Of a stretch of 64,000 bases of DNA, positions 1 to 10,365 are shown piece after piece (position 1 is the stretch's first letter; each line of letters begins with the position of its first letter). The stretch spans positions 36,174,536-36,238,535 of the forward strand of contig NC_067198.1 of the NCBI RefSeq assembly GCF_000699445.3, given 5' to 3'. Under the pieces are notes generated by a model, which made no database searches, was not told the DNA's origin, and was given only the letters and a program-made list of their open reading frames with translations. The translations under genes were made by a program, and so were the position numbers. The DNA comes from Schistosoma haematobium. Its lineage: Eukaryota; Platyhelminthes; Trematoda; Strigeidida; Schistosomatidae.

Positions 1-1377
1 ATTGGTGAGTTATAAAACTCTAAATAGAAAGCCATTGTTATGGAAGCAGCTAAATCCCTCAGGAGACGACCTGCTAATTACTTAGTCTCTAAAAGTACAT
101 GGCGGAATTACTCTATATATCGCTCCTCGATCATTTCTTTTACTGGTCAAATTGTTCTGCCCCTCAGTTTCCGCATGGAATGCAAAGAGATAATGCTTTT
201 CTGTAACCAAGAGCGCACCAAGAACTACAAAGGCTCAGACGCCAAGGAACTAACAAGTCACTACTTCTGAGACTAGTTTGAAATATCTCCATAGGTTCAC
301 AGTCACATGGAAACCTAGATATTAGTGAGCCTGTGTCATTAAAACGTCTAACTCTGAAAATCCTACCAACTTAGGAATGCCGGAAATCCTTTGTTTCAAT
401 TTCACCGCCCAATTAGAATAGGAGCTTACAAGTGGATAACTATTGTGACGGCTTCCGAAAACTTCAGTTTTTTAAGGAGCCGAAGAGTTTCCATTCAATC
501 AGGACGGGACGGAGCTTTCTAGAATATAAACGTGGCATGTTACTATTGAACTGTAGCGTGACACGCTTCTTATGGGATTGGCTGAACTATAATGTTCATG
601 TAATATATTTTAATATATATAAATACCCATGATTTTCGGTTCATTTTGATTCTCACCCAACAAGCACGTCCCCACTCTACTTCTGTTCTTTGATTTGCGA
701 CTGTGGGGGTTCTATAAGCTCAAGTGCCGTAGTTGCATGCTGTATTCTGCGCTAATCAAGTAGCGAACTCAACAGTAACACTATCTCAGTCTAGTGGCAG
801 CTAATGCCTTGATAGACGTCCGTCTAACTCTCAGGTCAGGGTCATGAGAAATGAAATTCACAAGGCCTGGAAAGCAACCAGGGTGTAACAACTTCTGTGT
901 TACGTTCAAGATTTACTCGCTTCCGTTATTGAAGTACGCTATATCGATCTATTTCCATCTTACGAACCCAAATTAACAATGAAACCCAGCTCCAATTTAG
1001 GTACCAAAGTTTTTTCGCAATCTACAAACAGTCGACCCAGATGTAGTTCTTCAATTTCGTAGGTTCCGGATCAAAAAATACCAAACCAAAAACAGAGAAA
1101 TCGAAATGTCCGAAAACAATTATGTAAACAAACAAGTTCAAAAGTTGATTAAGCAAATACATCCAGAAAACACAGTGAAATCATCAATATTCAATATAAA
1201 AATTTTAATCAGTCAAATATCTTCAGTTCTCCTGTAACACTCTGCACTCAAAATCCCTTAAAAGTGCAAAGAGATCATCAATACACCGGCATGTAAACTG
1301 TCCATGCATTCACTAGAGCTACAGCAAGTTCCAAAATTATGAAACGAGCCTCTCTCTACATTATTCAAAGGACAGAG

Positions 1378-1734
1378 TGTTGTGGATGCGGAGGAATAGA
1401 CCAATAATTATCATGTTAAGTCCAATGGTGTCCTTGGACTTTAAATGGACATTTCCTATTGGTCGATATCTGTTCACTTGTTGAATATTGTACAAAATGT
1501 TGTTTTCTATTTTATGGTACGATGTGGTATGCTTGATTGGTATATAAACAAAGTATGTTTGAAATGTAATGATTCATATCTCCGAGGCTGTGGCTTGTGT
1601 TTTGGACTCAACTGGCTGGGCTGGACAGGGAAGCAGGACCAATAAGAACTGTAGGCCGTCCGTTCGTGTTCACTGTCACCGAATCGATCGATAGAATACG
1701 CTGTTCCCTAATCTCTTCAGTCAAGGACACAACA
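1378..1734 (+). repeat. LTR-like copy, family shared with 15451 and 61693
   Basis: The unit begins TGTTGTGG and ends ACACAACA, so it has TG...CA ends. It shares a long core with the copies at 15451-15811, 17406-17842, 42328-42842 and 61693-62157, including a TTCTATTTTATGG block and a TATATAAA box followed by a conserved GTATGTTTGAAAT stretch. The five bases on either side (CAGAG and ATTAG) do not match, so no target-site duplication supports it here. No internal retroviral-type coding sequence follows. It could be a solo LTR with decayed flanks or a remnant of a larger element. Confidence 0.55.
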
Positions 1735-1989
1735 ATTAGCACAGGGTAAAAATCGACCGCAACATTAAAGCCATAACACAGAGAGAATCAAATTGTTTCA
1801 GACTTGCTGCGCTAACTCCGAAAGTGTTGAACGTTTTTTAGAGGCTTGCCAATGACTGAACGACGAAATATTTGAGCCAAAATGAAATATTTGTTAAGAG
1901 TCAATGAAAATTCAAAAGGGTCAGGACGCGCGAGCCCGATTTCCTACCAGGTTGGAACAGCTGGACACACTGTTGGAACTGACAGATAT

Positions 1990-2700
1990 TGACCCATATA
2001 ATATTTTCTAAATTTTCAAAAATATTTGACAATGTATCATATGCACACCTGGAGAGAGTTGCTAAGATGGATTTTTCTGACCCATTTCTATATGGCGCCG
2101 CATGTTCAAAACCTTACATTATGGATTTCTTGTTTCCATTATCAGATTATCCTGATCTCACACTCGTGCTACTGCTGTCAGTTGCTTTCGTTTTTACATG
2201 CACGTGCATTCTGTGTAGTTACTGACTCGTCGGCTCACTTCTCCTCATGTTCTTTTACATTTCAGATGATGTTATTTTCTGTTCCTAACGCTTACCTAAC
2301 ATTCTAGGTACCTAATATCTAAACACAAACCTACCAAAGGCTGAACGCTACATCCTGTTTCGACGCCACCTGAAGAATCAGATGTTTCGAGCTATGACAT
2401 AAATCACCAGTACGGACCAAAAGGTCTCGATATTAAAAGCTTCTCAGCGAGTCGTTTTATACCCACCTTTATTCCTGGTTTCTGTCGGCGACTTTCTAGA
2501 TAAAACTAACTTGTAAACCTTCACTTACGTCGACGATGCGAGAATGTGCAGGGCCATAGGAGACTAAAATAATTCACTCGATCTTCAGAAAGACACTCAA
2601 TTGGCATTGTTTCTTGAACATACGCTTCTTAAAGTGAACACACAGTAACTGAGGAAACTTTCATGAAATGCTTAACATTTGGATAATGTCAATAGAGGCG
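1990..2700 (+). pseudogene. Decayed non-LTR retrotransposon reverse transcriptase
   Basis: Two blocks resemble a LINE reverse transcriptase. One near 2000-2060 reads FSKIFDNVSYAHL, which matches the D-x-SKAFD-x-V motif. One near 2525-2560 reads YVDDARMCRAIGD, which matches the catalytic [FY]xDD box followed by the usual 'k.w' region. Several stops and frame changes lie between them, and the spacing is longer than normal, so an insertion or rearrangement around 2100-2300 is possible. CR1/Jockey-type is the likely clade, but the match is short and the call is tentative. Confidence 0.4.
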
Positions 2701-3864
2701 AACGCTAAAACGTTATCGGTGGAAAATGGCTCATCCATGCAAGCTTGTCTAATCTATATACCCTCCCGCTCTTTATACCTATCGTATTATTTTACTCCCG
2801 GCTCCAGTGGGTTATTTGAATGTTCCTACAAACAACCATTGACTGTCATGTAGGGTGAGTCGGCATGGATAATGATGTGATTTCGGCGTAAGATCTCATG
2901 GACTGTGTGGTCACATCATAAAAAATTCACAACGTTGGATAACGTTAATACTCAGCTCACGAAAATGTCACATTATGATTAATTAGTCGCACACACCACA
3001 GATAACCTACGTTCTTTATTAAAGGCCTCTTTTAATGGTCCCCACAAAGTTTGACCTAAAACCTTCAACCATAGAAAAGCTTGTACGACAGTCGAAATTG
3101 CAAAGAGTGACACAGGCAGATCGATAAATCTGCCTAAGAATTGTCTATTGAAAACGTACTCACCGCCTCACTCCGTCGACTGAAACATTGCTGCTCCCCT
3201 CTCTTCATAAGAGGCATAAATCTCACATACCAAGCATAACAATGCAAAACAGAGTTCATGAGAAGCAAATTTTACGAAGATACACTTCGACACTGATAAT
3301 AACACACAGATAAAAATTAATCAAAATCACTTCAATACGAACACCCCACTAGTACATCCGCGCCACACTCTTCGAGGCAACCCTCAAGAAACTACACATT
3401 AAAGAGCGAAAATCCAGGAAGATCGCGCATTTTCTCATTAAGGGACTCCTTAATACCAATGCTCATGCAGCCAAAACCAACATAGCAACCTCAATGGATA
3501 GCTTCAATAACCACGTGCCAAACAATGGATTACCATTTCAAACCCCGACCAGTTGTACCTCATGCATATCTCGTAAATTATTATTACTTTTATCATATAC
3601 TACCAGCTTATGAGCTTCACTTACCTGTTATTTCCATATTTGGGGGTCCCCATGCTGTTCACATTATTCATAAACTTATCTATTTACATCTAACAACCAT
3701 CTTCTCGTAGCCCTCTATCATTCGAATTTTTCTTTACTATTTTTACATTGCAACTAGACAAACTCTAACCTGGTTAAGTAAGCACTGCTGATTCTAGAAA
3801 CCCCAACGTCGTAAAACAGGTGCACGTACACACGCTATACGAAGTACCTACCTGCGTACTTACG

Positions 3865-4550
3865 CCTGTTACTCCTCGTAGAGAAGCATAGACCGCTCAC
3901 AACCATTCTCCACCCAACTCTATCTTGGGAAATCCTTTCCAGTTCTTCCCAGTTGCTATCCATCCTTTTCATTTCTGGTTCCAATTCCCGACTCATTGTG
4001 CTCTTGAGCCTTCCTTTCTTCCGCCCCCCCTTCAGGATTCAAGTTAGCTCTTGCCTCGAAATACAGTTTGATGATTTCCGTAATGTGTTTCATATGTATT
4101 TCCAACACCTTTACCTAACTTCCTTGTCAGCTGAAAGCTGGTTTGTCCTCAAATTGTTCAAGTGATAAGCTGTTGCAGGTGGTATCCGGCCAACGAATAT
4201 TTAGTATCTTGCGTACCCTTTTCATGATGGTTGTAGCAGTTTTCCACGTCTCAGCTCCGTACAGTAGAACTGTCTTGACATTCTTATTGAAGATTCTGAA
4301 TGTGATTTTGAAATGTCACCTTTACTTTACCAACCCTTGAATTTACGTCTGCTTCAAAACCTTCTTGTTCATCGATGATGTCGCTGACCAAGTACGTAAA
4401 GGTTTTCACCTCTTCCGGAGATTCCTTATAAAATATGAATGGGTTGGTGTTCTCCTCGTTGTACATGAGGACTTTGTTTTTTCTTTTGCGTATGTTGATG
4501 CCTATTGACGCGGAGGCTGCTGATACACTAGTTGTGTTCAGCTGCATTCT
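3865..4550 (-). pseudogene. RTE-type (SR2-like) LINE, 3' end of ORF
   Basis: Read on the minus strand, this is the C-terminal part of an RTE-clade polyprotein. It opens with a block containing SASIGINIRKRKNKVLMYN and FTYLVSDIIDEQEG (the 'yLGS.ID..GG' region downstream of the reverse transcriptase core). It continues with pieces matching VKTVLLYGAETW, RVRKILNIRWPD and the terminal region, and ends near 3865 in a GGCGTAAGTACG-type tail. Frameshifts separate the blocks. It is a 5'-truncated, inactive copy, of the same subfamily as 32635-32880 and 57071-57203 and different from the long RTE at 9761-13624. Confidence 0.75.
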
Positions 4551-5169
4551 TTGATGTGTACGGGGTGGACGAAGATGTAAAACCCCACAAATAACTCACG
4601 AAGTGACTAGTGCAACGAATGGCTAGGTTACTCACCCCACCAATAGGGAGTTACAAATAACCCGATACCGCACCAAAACGATAAGAAGCTGATGCGAATA
4701 AATCAACTAATTTATTCAACATCGTCACAAGAATAATGTGTATATGGGAAGTTGGTTACAAATATATCGCATATTGAAATCATATATTAAGGATTCAAGG
4801 CTATTTAAAAGGACAGTGGTATTTTTCCTCGTTCAGTAAATTCTATTGTTTTGATCGTTATTACGTATCAAGATTACTGTTTTCACTTTAATTGAATTTA
4901 TTTCAGTTAAAGTATTCGATTACAGTATCGTTTCTGCTTCCATATTAGTTTGTCGTCGGTGTTTCAAAAAGGGCAGTGATTTTTTACTTGTTTTGATTAT
5001 TCTTGCTTTTGTGTTGTTATTGCATCAAAAGCATTCTTGGTCTAAATCAAAGTACTTTAGTTATGGTTTGAAATCTTGCTAAAGTTTGTCTTGTAATAAC
5101 CTTTACTGGTTGACCGACACTGTGTTCATACTGCGATCATATTGTTTTCTTCACCTTAATCTGACTAGA

Positions 5170-5744
5170 ATGGTTGGTAGTACTCACAAATGTGGACAAC
5201 AAAACTGTTTGTTCTCTGTGGAGGAAGGAATGCAGTGTGATGAATGCAAAAAATGGTTCGTAAGATGTGCACCCGTTTAAGTCCCATTGCATACAAAAGA
5301 TGTTCGAAGCCCAACTCACATTGGCTCTGCATGTTTTGCTGTGCAAATAAGATGTTACCAATACAGGAGGCTATGAGCCTATTGGCCCTGGCCTGTAAGA
5401 CAAGCGATGGCGCATGCACTGATAACACGAGCACTGACAGTAACGAATGTGTCAGTGTAGTACGCGCTGTTACGAGACGCCTTAAACAACCGACTGTGAC
5501 TGACGGAAAAGTGAAATCTCCGTTAACATTAACGACGGGGGTAGTACCACCTGATACTGATACTGGTAACTATGCACCCCTAGTAAACACCGAAGATCTG
5601 GATAAAACCGTCACTGCTCCAAATAGTCACAGTGTCTTGAGGGACAATTCCGATATACGGGTTAGACCTGATATGTCTCTCGAAGATAGAATAAAAAGGA
5701 AGAAAACATTAGCTGAACTAGAAACCCGTCGACAAAACGGTTAG
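5170..5744 (+). pseudogene. PHD-like zinc-finger ORF of the CR1-like LINE
   Basis: The first part (frame of 5170-5279) has the spacing HKCGQQNC...MQCDECKKWF and then a stop. A second frame, open from 5244 to 5744, continues with AYKRCSKPNSHWLCMFC. Together they give the C-x4-C, C-x2-C, H/C and W-x-C-x2-C pattern of a PHD-type finger, broken by a frameshift around 5270. The rest is a Thr/Asp-rich linker ending in a basic stretch (IKRKKTLAELETRR). PHD-like fingers are known in ORF1 or the N-terminus of CR1-type elements. In those families the finger is thought to bind nucleic acid or protein; here the frame is broken. Confidence 0.65.
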
Positions 5745-5782
5745 GAAAATCTCCGGCTAGTGGGTTTTCGGATACTCAGGTC

Positions 5783-6517
5783 TTGGAAGCGAATGCTACC
5801 AAGGCCTGTGTGGATAGGCCGTTCTACTTAGGAGTTTTACATGCCAACGCTCGTAGTCTAAGAAATAAGTTCTATGAACTAGAAGCATTGGTGGACAGAT
5901 TAAAGCCACTCATCGTAGCAGTGACAGAAACTTGGTTAGTCTATGACTTAGACATTACTCCAGAATTATCCGGATACCATTACATCAGGAGTGATAGACA
6001 TAGATGTAGAAAAGGAGGTGGCGTCCTGTTATATATAGCCAATAATATAAATATCTGCTCCTCTGCTAGCGAATCCCATGATAGCGGTACTTGTGATTTC
6101 ATTATCTGTAAATTGGCTATCGGATGTAGTACATTTATGCTCGGTGTCACTATCTCAGTCCAATATGCTTAGCCGATAACTTTATTTTAGAGCACATTCA
6201 TCTTTGGAGTGCAAATACCAGATGCTTGATAATAGGAGACTTTAATGCACCTGACATCAGTAGGTTCCTGGTAACAATAATGGAGCATGCACTAGTGCAG
6301 CATGTATCCAAACCCACACGTTTTGGTGCTAACCAAGGTTCTTCTCTTGGTAATCACTCATGATACTGAGGATATTGTCAACCTAAATATTCTTCCGCCA
6401 TTAGTGAACAGCGATCACGCTGTTTTGTCATTTATGTTTAGAACTAGGGACATGTTATACGATCAGGTTACACCCCGCCTAAATGTATGGAAAGCCAACA
6501 TATCAGCCATTCAGTAA
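5783..6517 (+). pseudogene. Endonuclease domain of the CR1-like LINE
   Basis: Endonuclease/exonuclease/phosphatase motifs are readable in order. HANARSLRNK is followed by VAVTETWL, which contains the catalytic Glu. Next come GYHYIRSDR and a GGGVLLYI block, then after a frameshift near 6175 GDFNAPD, and near 6415 NSDHAVLSF with the S-D-H catalytic triad end. A stop at 6170-6172 and frame changes near 6175 and 6300 break the reading frame. The domain nicks target DNA to prime reverse transcription in intact relatives; this copy cannot be translated as one protein. Confidence 0.8.
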
Positions 6518-6978
6518 TGCGCTGATAAGACAGATTGGTTTGTAGATACTAGCTTATCAGTTGAAGAGGCATGGTCTGTATTTAAAGGTACGTTTAGTTT
6601 AGTTACGTCCCCGTTCATACCATACCTGGTACCAAGAAGGCCAAATAACAGTCCACCATGGATAACGAAAAGAGTCAGGAAACTTCTTAGAAAAAGGAAG
6701 AAGCACTGGAATATGCTCATCTCTACTGGCTTAGAACAATACAGATCCAGCTATTGTAAGATTAGGAATACCTGCAAATCGTTAGTAAGACTAGACGATC
6801 ATATGAAAAACAATTGGTTGGGGATTTTAGATATAGTCCGAAACGGTCATTCTCGTATTTAAAAAGGCGAACTCAGAGAAGCGATGGGATTCCATCACAT
6901 TTGACACAAAAAAATCCGTTAATCTTGGCATAAAATGATACCGAAAAAGCTGAAGCTTTATCAGAATATTTCAGTAAA

Positions 6979-7905
6979 GTGTTTTCTATCGGTAATGAGG
7001 AACGACCAACGATTCACTGTGATCGCGGAGGCTCGCTGATGGACCCTGTAGTCATTGAGAAAGGTACTGTTTTAAGGCTACTTCAGTATCTCAAACCTGA
7101 TAAGTCCAGTGGTCCGGATGATATTCATCCTAGGATTATGCAACCCCTATCAGATGAAATCGCTGAACCATTAGCGATACTGTTTGACATGTCTCTAAGG
7201 TAGTCCAGACTGCCCAGAGACTGGAAAGATGCTATAATAAGTCCAGTGTATAAGGCTGGGAGTAGGGATTTAGTTAGTAACCATAGGCTCGTTAGCTTAA
7301 CTAGTGCAGTTGTAAAACTGATGGAAAAAATCATTCCGATATCTTTTATAAACTATGTTGAAGGGCACAATCTTTTCTGCAGGGAACAACATGGTTTTCG
7401 GAAAGGCCTATCATGCTTGACAAATCTTCTCATTGCAAGAGAAGATTGGGCTGCTGCAAAAGATCAGAATATTCCTGTGGATGTGATCTTCATACATCTA
7501 AGTAAGGCTTTCGATAAAGTCTCCCACTGTGGTCTTGAATTCAAACTGGAACGTTTTGGAATCCATTATACAGTCGTAGATTGGGTAAGTAACTTTCTGA
7601 ATGCCAGGAGACAAAGGGTAAGGGTAAATGGGGCCCTCCCCTCGTGGGTACTTGTAAAAAGTGGAGTTTCCCAAGGCACAATTCTCGGTCCTCTTCTCTC
7701 CCTACTTTATGTAAACGAATTACCAACTATAGCGAAATTATCCGTCCTACTATTCGCTGATGACAAGCCCCTTCAGCTCAGTCAGTCATATAAAGCAACG
7801 TATAATTCACCGTATATGTTCATCATTTCAAGTTGTTACACATTAGTAGGACAAAAATCGCAGACGAGTAGTAGTAACAGTAACCAACTATTCATCAACG
7901 AATAA
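6979..7905 (+). pseudogene. Reverse transcriptase of the CR1-like LINE, truncated
   Basis: One reading frame with a single internal TAG (7201-7203) carries the reverse transcriptase motifs: KPDKSSGPDDIHPRI, then DWKDAIISPVYK and HRLVSLTSAVVKLMEKI, then EQHGFRKGLSCLTNLL, HLSKAFDKVSH, SGVSQGTILGPLL and LLFADDKP. After the FADD box near 7770 the homology stops. The last 40 codons (Tyr/Ser-rich) look unrelated and probably belong to flanking DNA. The missing thumb domain and the nonsense codon make it inactive. Confidence 0.85.
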
Positions 7906-9264
7906 AATGTACCACCTAATGAAGTCCCTTAATTTAGTGCGCCTGTGGTAAATCCCAGTAAAAAAGCTTAATAAAAATATAACTATACTCACTGTTAATA
8001 ATGATATATCAAAAATATGAACATTACAATCCGAAGTATCCGTTTCTGAGTAAACCAAAACGGTAACAAGTAGTACACAACAAAATGGTATAATAAATAA
8101 CAAAGTGATAACAAATGTTATGAAATGAATGTTACTTGTAAGCTCCTTCTGAGATAACAACCACAGATGAGTTCACTTGATTAAACGAATGTTCCTCTGC
8201 ACGTGCTGGCACCAACGACGTGATGAGAAAGCTTAAATTCAACAGTATTATTAAATAATAATAAGGGCCAAAACTCCGGCATAATGTAGAACGGTCTAAA
8301 AGAATTTTATAACACGACTACAACCTCCAATCACAGGCCGTGGTCAATAAATTAAAAAAAATTAGACGACAGAGATAGCGTTTATTTTAATAACAGCGGT
8401 ATTGTTTATTAGTATTAGTACAATCATACCCATGTTTACCATCGATACAGAGAAACAATAGATATTGAATATAAGTGTGATTACATATAGTGTCACAAAC
8501 AAGGGAAAAGTGTGGTCTTTATTTTGTAATTACAAAAATCATTGAATATACATATCACTATAGACCTCATTGCTAATTTTATCCATAAAATTAGAAAGGT
8601 ATTAGTGGCTTAGAAACCAAAAGATAATGATTACTGTGCGATAACTGCTCAGTACAAATGAACTTCAATGTTTAATTTTAAGAAGGATAACTAATTTTTA
8701 CGTTGACACCCGCCACTATCCCTCGCATCTTCTAAAAAACCCTACTTAATCGGACCCAAATCAAAAGTGGAAAATTTGTATAGGAATGAAGAAAATACGT
8801 AGATATATCTTCATCAATAGTCTTATTTCATTCATTGCATCGAGCCATTTCAGTCTTGTTCGATTGAACAATTAACAGAAAGCAGTTATTTCACAGACAT
8901 AGTCAAAAACCATACCAGTAGTAACATATCAATATTTTGTGCAAGACATAACAAATCTCAATTAAAATAAGCTAAATGCAGTTTTTGGAACGATGATAAC
9001 CCACTGGTTAAAGCTTTCAACTCCAATCCACCAAACCGTAAGCTCGAACCCTCCGTCCTTCTGTCCACTGCATTTTAAATAAATAGTTGTAGTACAATTA
9101 AGCGGACAAACATAAAGTAGTCTAATACGTAACACCTGTAACTGGTGTTAATCAGATAAATCGTATTTCTAAAAAAATAATGTCATATTTCCATTAATAG
9201 TAAGAAGATTTCTTATCGTTTTCCTGTCTCTTCCATGCTTGTTATTTCTGTTGAAATTTTTTAG
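7906..9264. other. No gene seen; AT-rich spacer
   Basis: No supported coding region, RNA gene or clear element edge. Open frames here are short and of low-complexity AT-rich composition. A weak tRNA-like stretch (inverted box-B-like GGTTCGA-type sequence) near 9000-9050 may be an old SINE. Confidence 0.5.
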
Positions 9265-9760
9265 AATCCAATTTATTCATGAGTTCAGTGAGTCAAGGTA
9301 AAAATGAAAAAATGCTAGCATCACACGAATCCGCACTTACTCCTACATTGAAATGGAGGAAGAATCAATTTACATGTAACAATTCTAACACTACAACGAC
9401 TGCCACTAATATATTGACCCTCAGAAATGATGTATCATATGCTCCATTTTTATCTTATCTTCATCAATCTGATTTAATGACACAGTCAACTACTTCACCT
9501 CAATATATGTTACCAAATGATTGTATTATTAAATCCATAAATGATAATAGTAATGATTTAAAAGAAATTAATTCTATCCCTTTGTCAAATATAAAAATGG
9601 CATTGACTGAACGAAAGAAATCATCGTATCCTGATTTATTCATGCTAAAAACTAATCAAAATGTTACAATAAATCATGCTATTGTCGTATTACCGAAACG
9701 TTTACATTCTACTCGATCATCTCGTACATCATCAACACGTTTCCGGCCTGATAATAGTTG
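9265..9760 (+). pseudogene. Host exon, first half, interrupted by an RTE element
   Basis: An acceptor-like TTGAAATTTTTTAG ends at 9264, and an open frame then runs through an ATG at 9279 to the insertion point. The product is Ser/Thr/Asn-rich (for example NSNTTTTATN) with a basic patch near its end (LPKRLHSTRSSRTSSTRFR). That composition is common in disordered regions of fluke proteins. An in-frame stop at 9252 lies just upstream, inside the presumed intron. At 9761 a 3.86-kb RTE starts and its first base closes the frame (TGA at 9759-9761). The frame resumes at 13637, beyond the element. I do not recognise the protein, and the exon call depends on composition, splice site and frame continuity. 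Confidence 0.5.
9749..9760. repeat. Target-site duplication, left copy (12 bp)
   Basis: TGATAATAGTTG occurs here and again at 13625-13636, exactly bordering the RTE element. A 12-bp perfect match is typical of target-primed insertion and defines the element as 9761-13624. Confidence 0.85.
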
Positions 9761-10165
9761 ACCCCCAAATGCCCTGGTACGACCGAGAGTGGGGAGAGTC
9801 CGCTCTCCCTCTCGAAATACTCTCACACGGCCACGCGTATACAGCCTCTGCCAGGGAAGTCCTACTCATTGCCTTCTCGTGGCGGGGGTGTTGTTTACGA
9901 AAATGAGAGGACGAAAAGCGAATTTCCGGCGCTTTAACCGGATTCCAAACCAATGGTGCACATGGGCTCCAGTATCCTGCGGGAACAAATGGCGTATGAA
10001 CCAATCGTTGGTCACCGGCTACCATGGGACTGCATCTCCTTACGATGCTCCACTGCCTTGTGGGTTAGGCCTTTAGGTCAAAGGCTCGGGGTGTGGCCCC
10101 CTAAGATAACCACCTGCTTCGGTCTGGGCACCCGGGCAGTATCGCAGCCCATACGCAAATGATGA
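9761..10165 (+). other. 5' leader of the RTE element
   Basis: A GC-richer block starting CCCCCAAATGCC. It is also present, about as long and in the opposite orientation, at 25520-25932, where it is joined directly to the RTE 3' end. Small open frames inside it are not conserved between the two copies (indels shift them), so it is treated as untranslated leader rather than ORF1. Confidence 0.7.
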
Positions 10166-10223
10166 ACTCTCTATATCTATGGAAACTACTTTTCTTGCTT
10201 CGAATAACAATCAAATGATTCAA

Positions 10224-10224
<1 letters not shown>

Positions 10225-10262
<38 letters not shown>
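10225..10262. repeat. TTA microsatellite inside the RTE leader
   Basis: About 13 tandem TTA/ATT units between the leader and the start of the coding frame. Its likeness to the element's own 3' tail suggests the leader may once have been joined to a tail-like sequence. Confidence 0.9.
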
Positions 10263-10365
10263 TTCCACATTATTCACCCTCTTTTATACTTATACAGCGG
10301 CTCGTCTTTGGTGGAAATTCGACTGTATCTAAACGTTCTCGAGTCACTGTCTAGTTGAAAATTGT

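Larger units (their letters stand above)
4850..7800 (+). mobile_element. CR1/Jockey-like LINE, decayed and 3'-truncated
   Basis: An element-sized region holds, in order, a PHD-like zinc finger, an apurinic-type endonuclease and a reverse transcriptase, which is the organisation of CR1-like LINEs such as schistosome SR1-type elements. The 5' UTR appears to begin around 4800-4900; the exact edge is not visible. The coding part ends abruptly just after the FADD catalytic box near 7770. The thumb, the C-terminal region and the 3' UTR are missing, which is unusual because LINE copies normally lose their 5' end. Frameshifts and stops make it inactive. Confidence 0.75.

Noticed and set aside
9789..10162. 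Overlapping frames in the RTE leader as a possible ORF1
   Set aside because: The frames are not kept in the second copy (25428-25935) because of indels, so they are not under coding constraint.
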